From Candidatus Aerophobota bacterium (GTDB lineage: Bacteria > Aerophobota > Aerophobia > Aerophobales > B3-G15), in contig JAUWJM010000028.1 of NCBI GenBank assembly GCA_030607715.1, forward strand, positions 1-14,405: a stretch of 14,405 nucleotides of DNA, read 5' to 3'. The position numbers and the translations under genes are program-made. The notes under the pieces are model-generated. The model was not told the DNA's origin, made no database searches, and saw nothing but the letters and a program-made list of their open reading frames with translations. Positions 13,775 through 14,405 of this stretch are shown in pieces (within the stretch, counting starts at the first letter, position 1; the number at the start of each line of letters is the position of its first letter).

Positions 13775-14405
13775 ATGGGTAAAAAGATTGTTTGCACAGG
13801 AAGAGGCGGTACCGGTAAAACAACTTTTGTAGCTTTGCTGGCTAAGTGCTTATCGCATCCCTTACTTATTGATGCTGATTCTGATCAAAATCTTGCCGAT
13901 ATGCTGGGAGTAGACTTACAAAAAGAGGAAATAAAGACAATATCTGAGGTGCTTTTTGATATTCAAAAAAACAAAACTTATAAAGAGCTAAGCTCTATGC
14001 CTTTACCTGATAAAATAGAATATTTATTTAACACTTCCTGCTTATATGAGTCAGAAAAGTTTGATATAGCCTGTATAGGAGTAAAGTGGACCAAAGGTTG
14101 TTACTGTATGCCCAACAATATTTTAAGGAACATTCTTCCTAAAATGGCTAATAGCTATGAATATACAATTATAGATTCACCAGGTGGCCTGGAACATCTT
14201 AATAGAAGAATAATATGGGAAATAGATGACATATTTGTTATATTAGACCCCTCTAAAAAGGCTTTAAATAATGTAGAAAGGATGAGAAAAATTGCAGGTG
14301 AAATTGGAATCCATTTTGATAATGTTTACCTTATAGGAAATCATAGATTTAAGAAAGCAACAGAGGACTACGTTAAAAGCATAAATGGAAATTATTTAGG
14401 AAAGA
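13775..14405 (+). CDS. Second CooC/AcsF-like ATPase (cut by window end)
   Basis: The first 210 residues are present; the gene runs off the window. It is a MinD/SIMIBI-class ATPase resembling CooC: Walker A GRGGTGKTT (9-17), DADSDQN, the metal-site C-x-C pair Cys109 and Cys111 (GCYCMP), and DSPGGLEH (134-141) at the Walker B-like position. It differs from the first cooC in two places: the signature Lys of the deviant Walker A is Arg10, and the usual D-x-E-A-G is D-S-P-G-G. AcsF, a CooC homologue encoded in acs clusters, is thought to assist maturation of acetyl-CoA synthase or its complex with CO dehydrogenase. The position after acsB-acsC-activator fits that role. ATG 13775 follows the preceding stop by 3 bases, with no clear ribosome binding site, so coupling is likely. 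Confidence 0.88.
   Translation, partial: MGKKIVCTGRGGTGKTTFVALLAKCLSHPLLIDADSDQNLADMLGVDLQKEEIKTISEVLFDIQKNKTYKELSSMPLPDKIEYLFNTSCLYESEKFDIACIGVKWTKGCYCMPNNILRNILPKMANSYEYTIIDSPGGLEHLNRRIIWEIDDIFVILDPSKKALNNVERMRKIAGEIGIHFDNVYLIGNHRFKKATEDYVKSINGNYLGK

Overview
The window is an AT-rich bacterial chromosome segment. All its genes lie on the + strand and are tightly packed. The gene content (CO dehydrogenase, acetyl-CoA synthase of the long bacterial type, corrinoid protein large subunit and its activator) points to an anaerobe that uses the Wood-Ljungdahl pathway for acetogenesis, CO use or acetate oxidation. The sequence alone does not name the taxon. Low GC, strong AGGAGG-type ribosome binding sites, and short tandem heptamer and octamer repeats would fit a Firmicutes-like lineage or an uncultured candidate phylum.

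Left part (1-3582): a PhoU-type phosphate regulator; a small two-helix membrane protein followed after 3 bases by a sodium/solute symporter (SSS family), probably one transport unit with its own promoter near 786-814; then dihydropteroate synthase (folP), which feeds the folate needed by the methyl branch of the pathway. Three tandem 8-base units sit just before folP.

Right part (3590-14405): a perfect-consensus housekeeping promoter (TTGACA, 17 bases, TATAAT) opens one long operon: cooC (nickel-insertion ATPase), cooS (Ni-Fe CO dehydrogenase, all metal ligands present), a 16-cysteine CooF-like ferredoxin, an FAD/NAD(P) oxidoreductase, acsB (acetyl-CoA synthase), acsC (corrinoid iron-sulfur protein large subunit), a RACo-type reductive activator, and a second CooC-like ATPase cut by the window end. 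The small corrinoid protein subunit and the methyltransferase are not in the window; they may lie downstream. The ferredoxin and flavoprotein sit between the CO dehydrogenase and acetyl-CoA synthase genes. They would link electrons from CO (or to CO2) with NAD(P)H.

The most notable observation is an in-frame TAG at 7756-7758. It splits the flavoprotein exactly where relatives are expected to have glutamine, with family sequence intact on both sides. TAG is otherwise used only once as a stop here, and there it is followed directly by TAA. This may be a nonsense mutation, a sequencing error, or TAG read as an amino acid; the window cannot decide. The second is a pair of opposed heptamer repeat arrays between acsB and acsC that fold into a 13-base-pair hairpin ending just before the acsC ribosome binding site.
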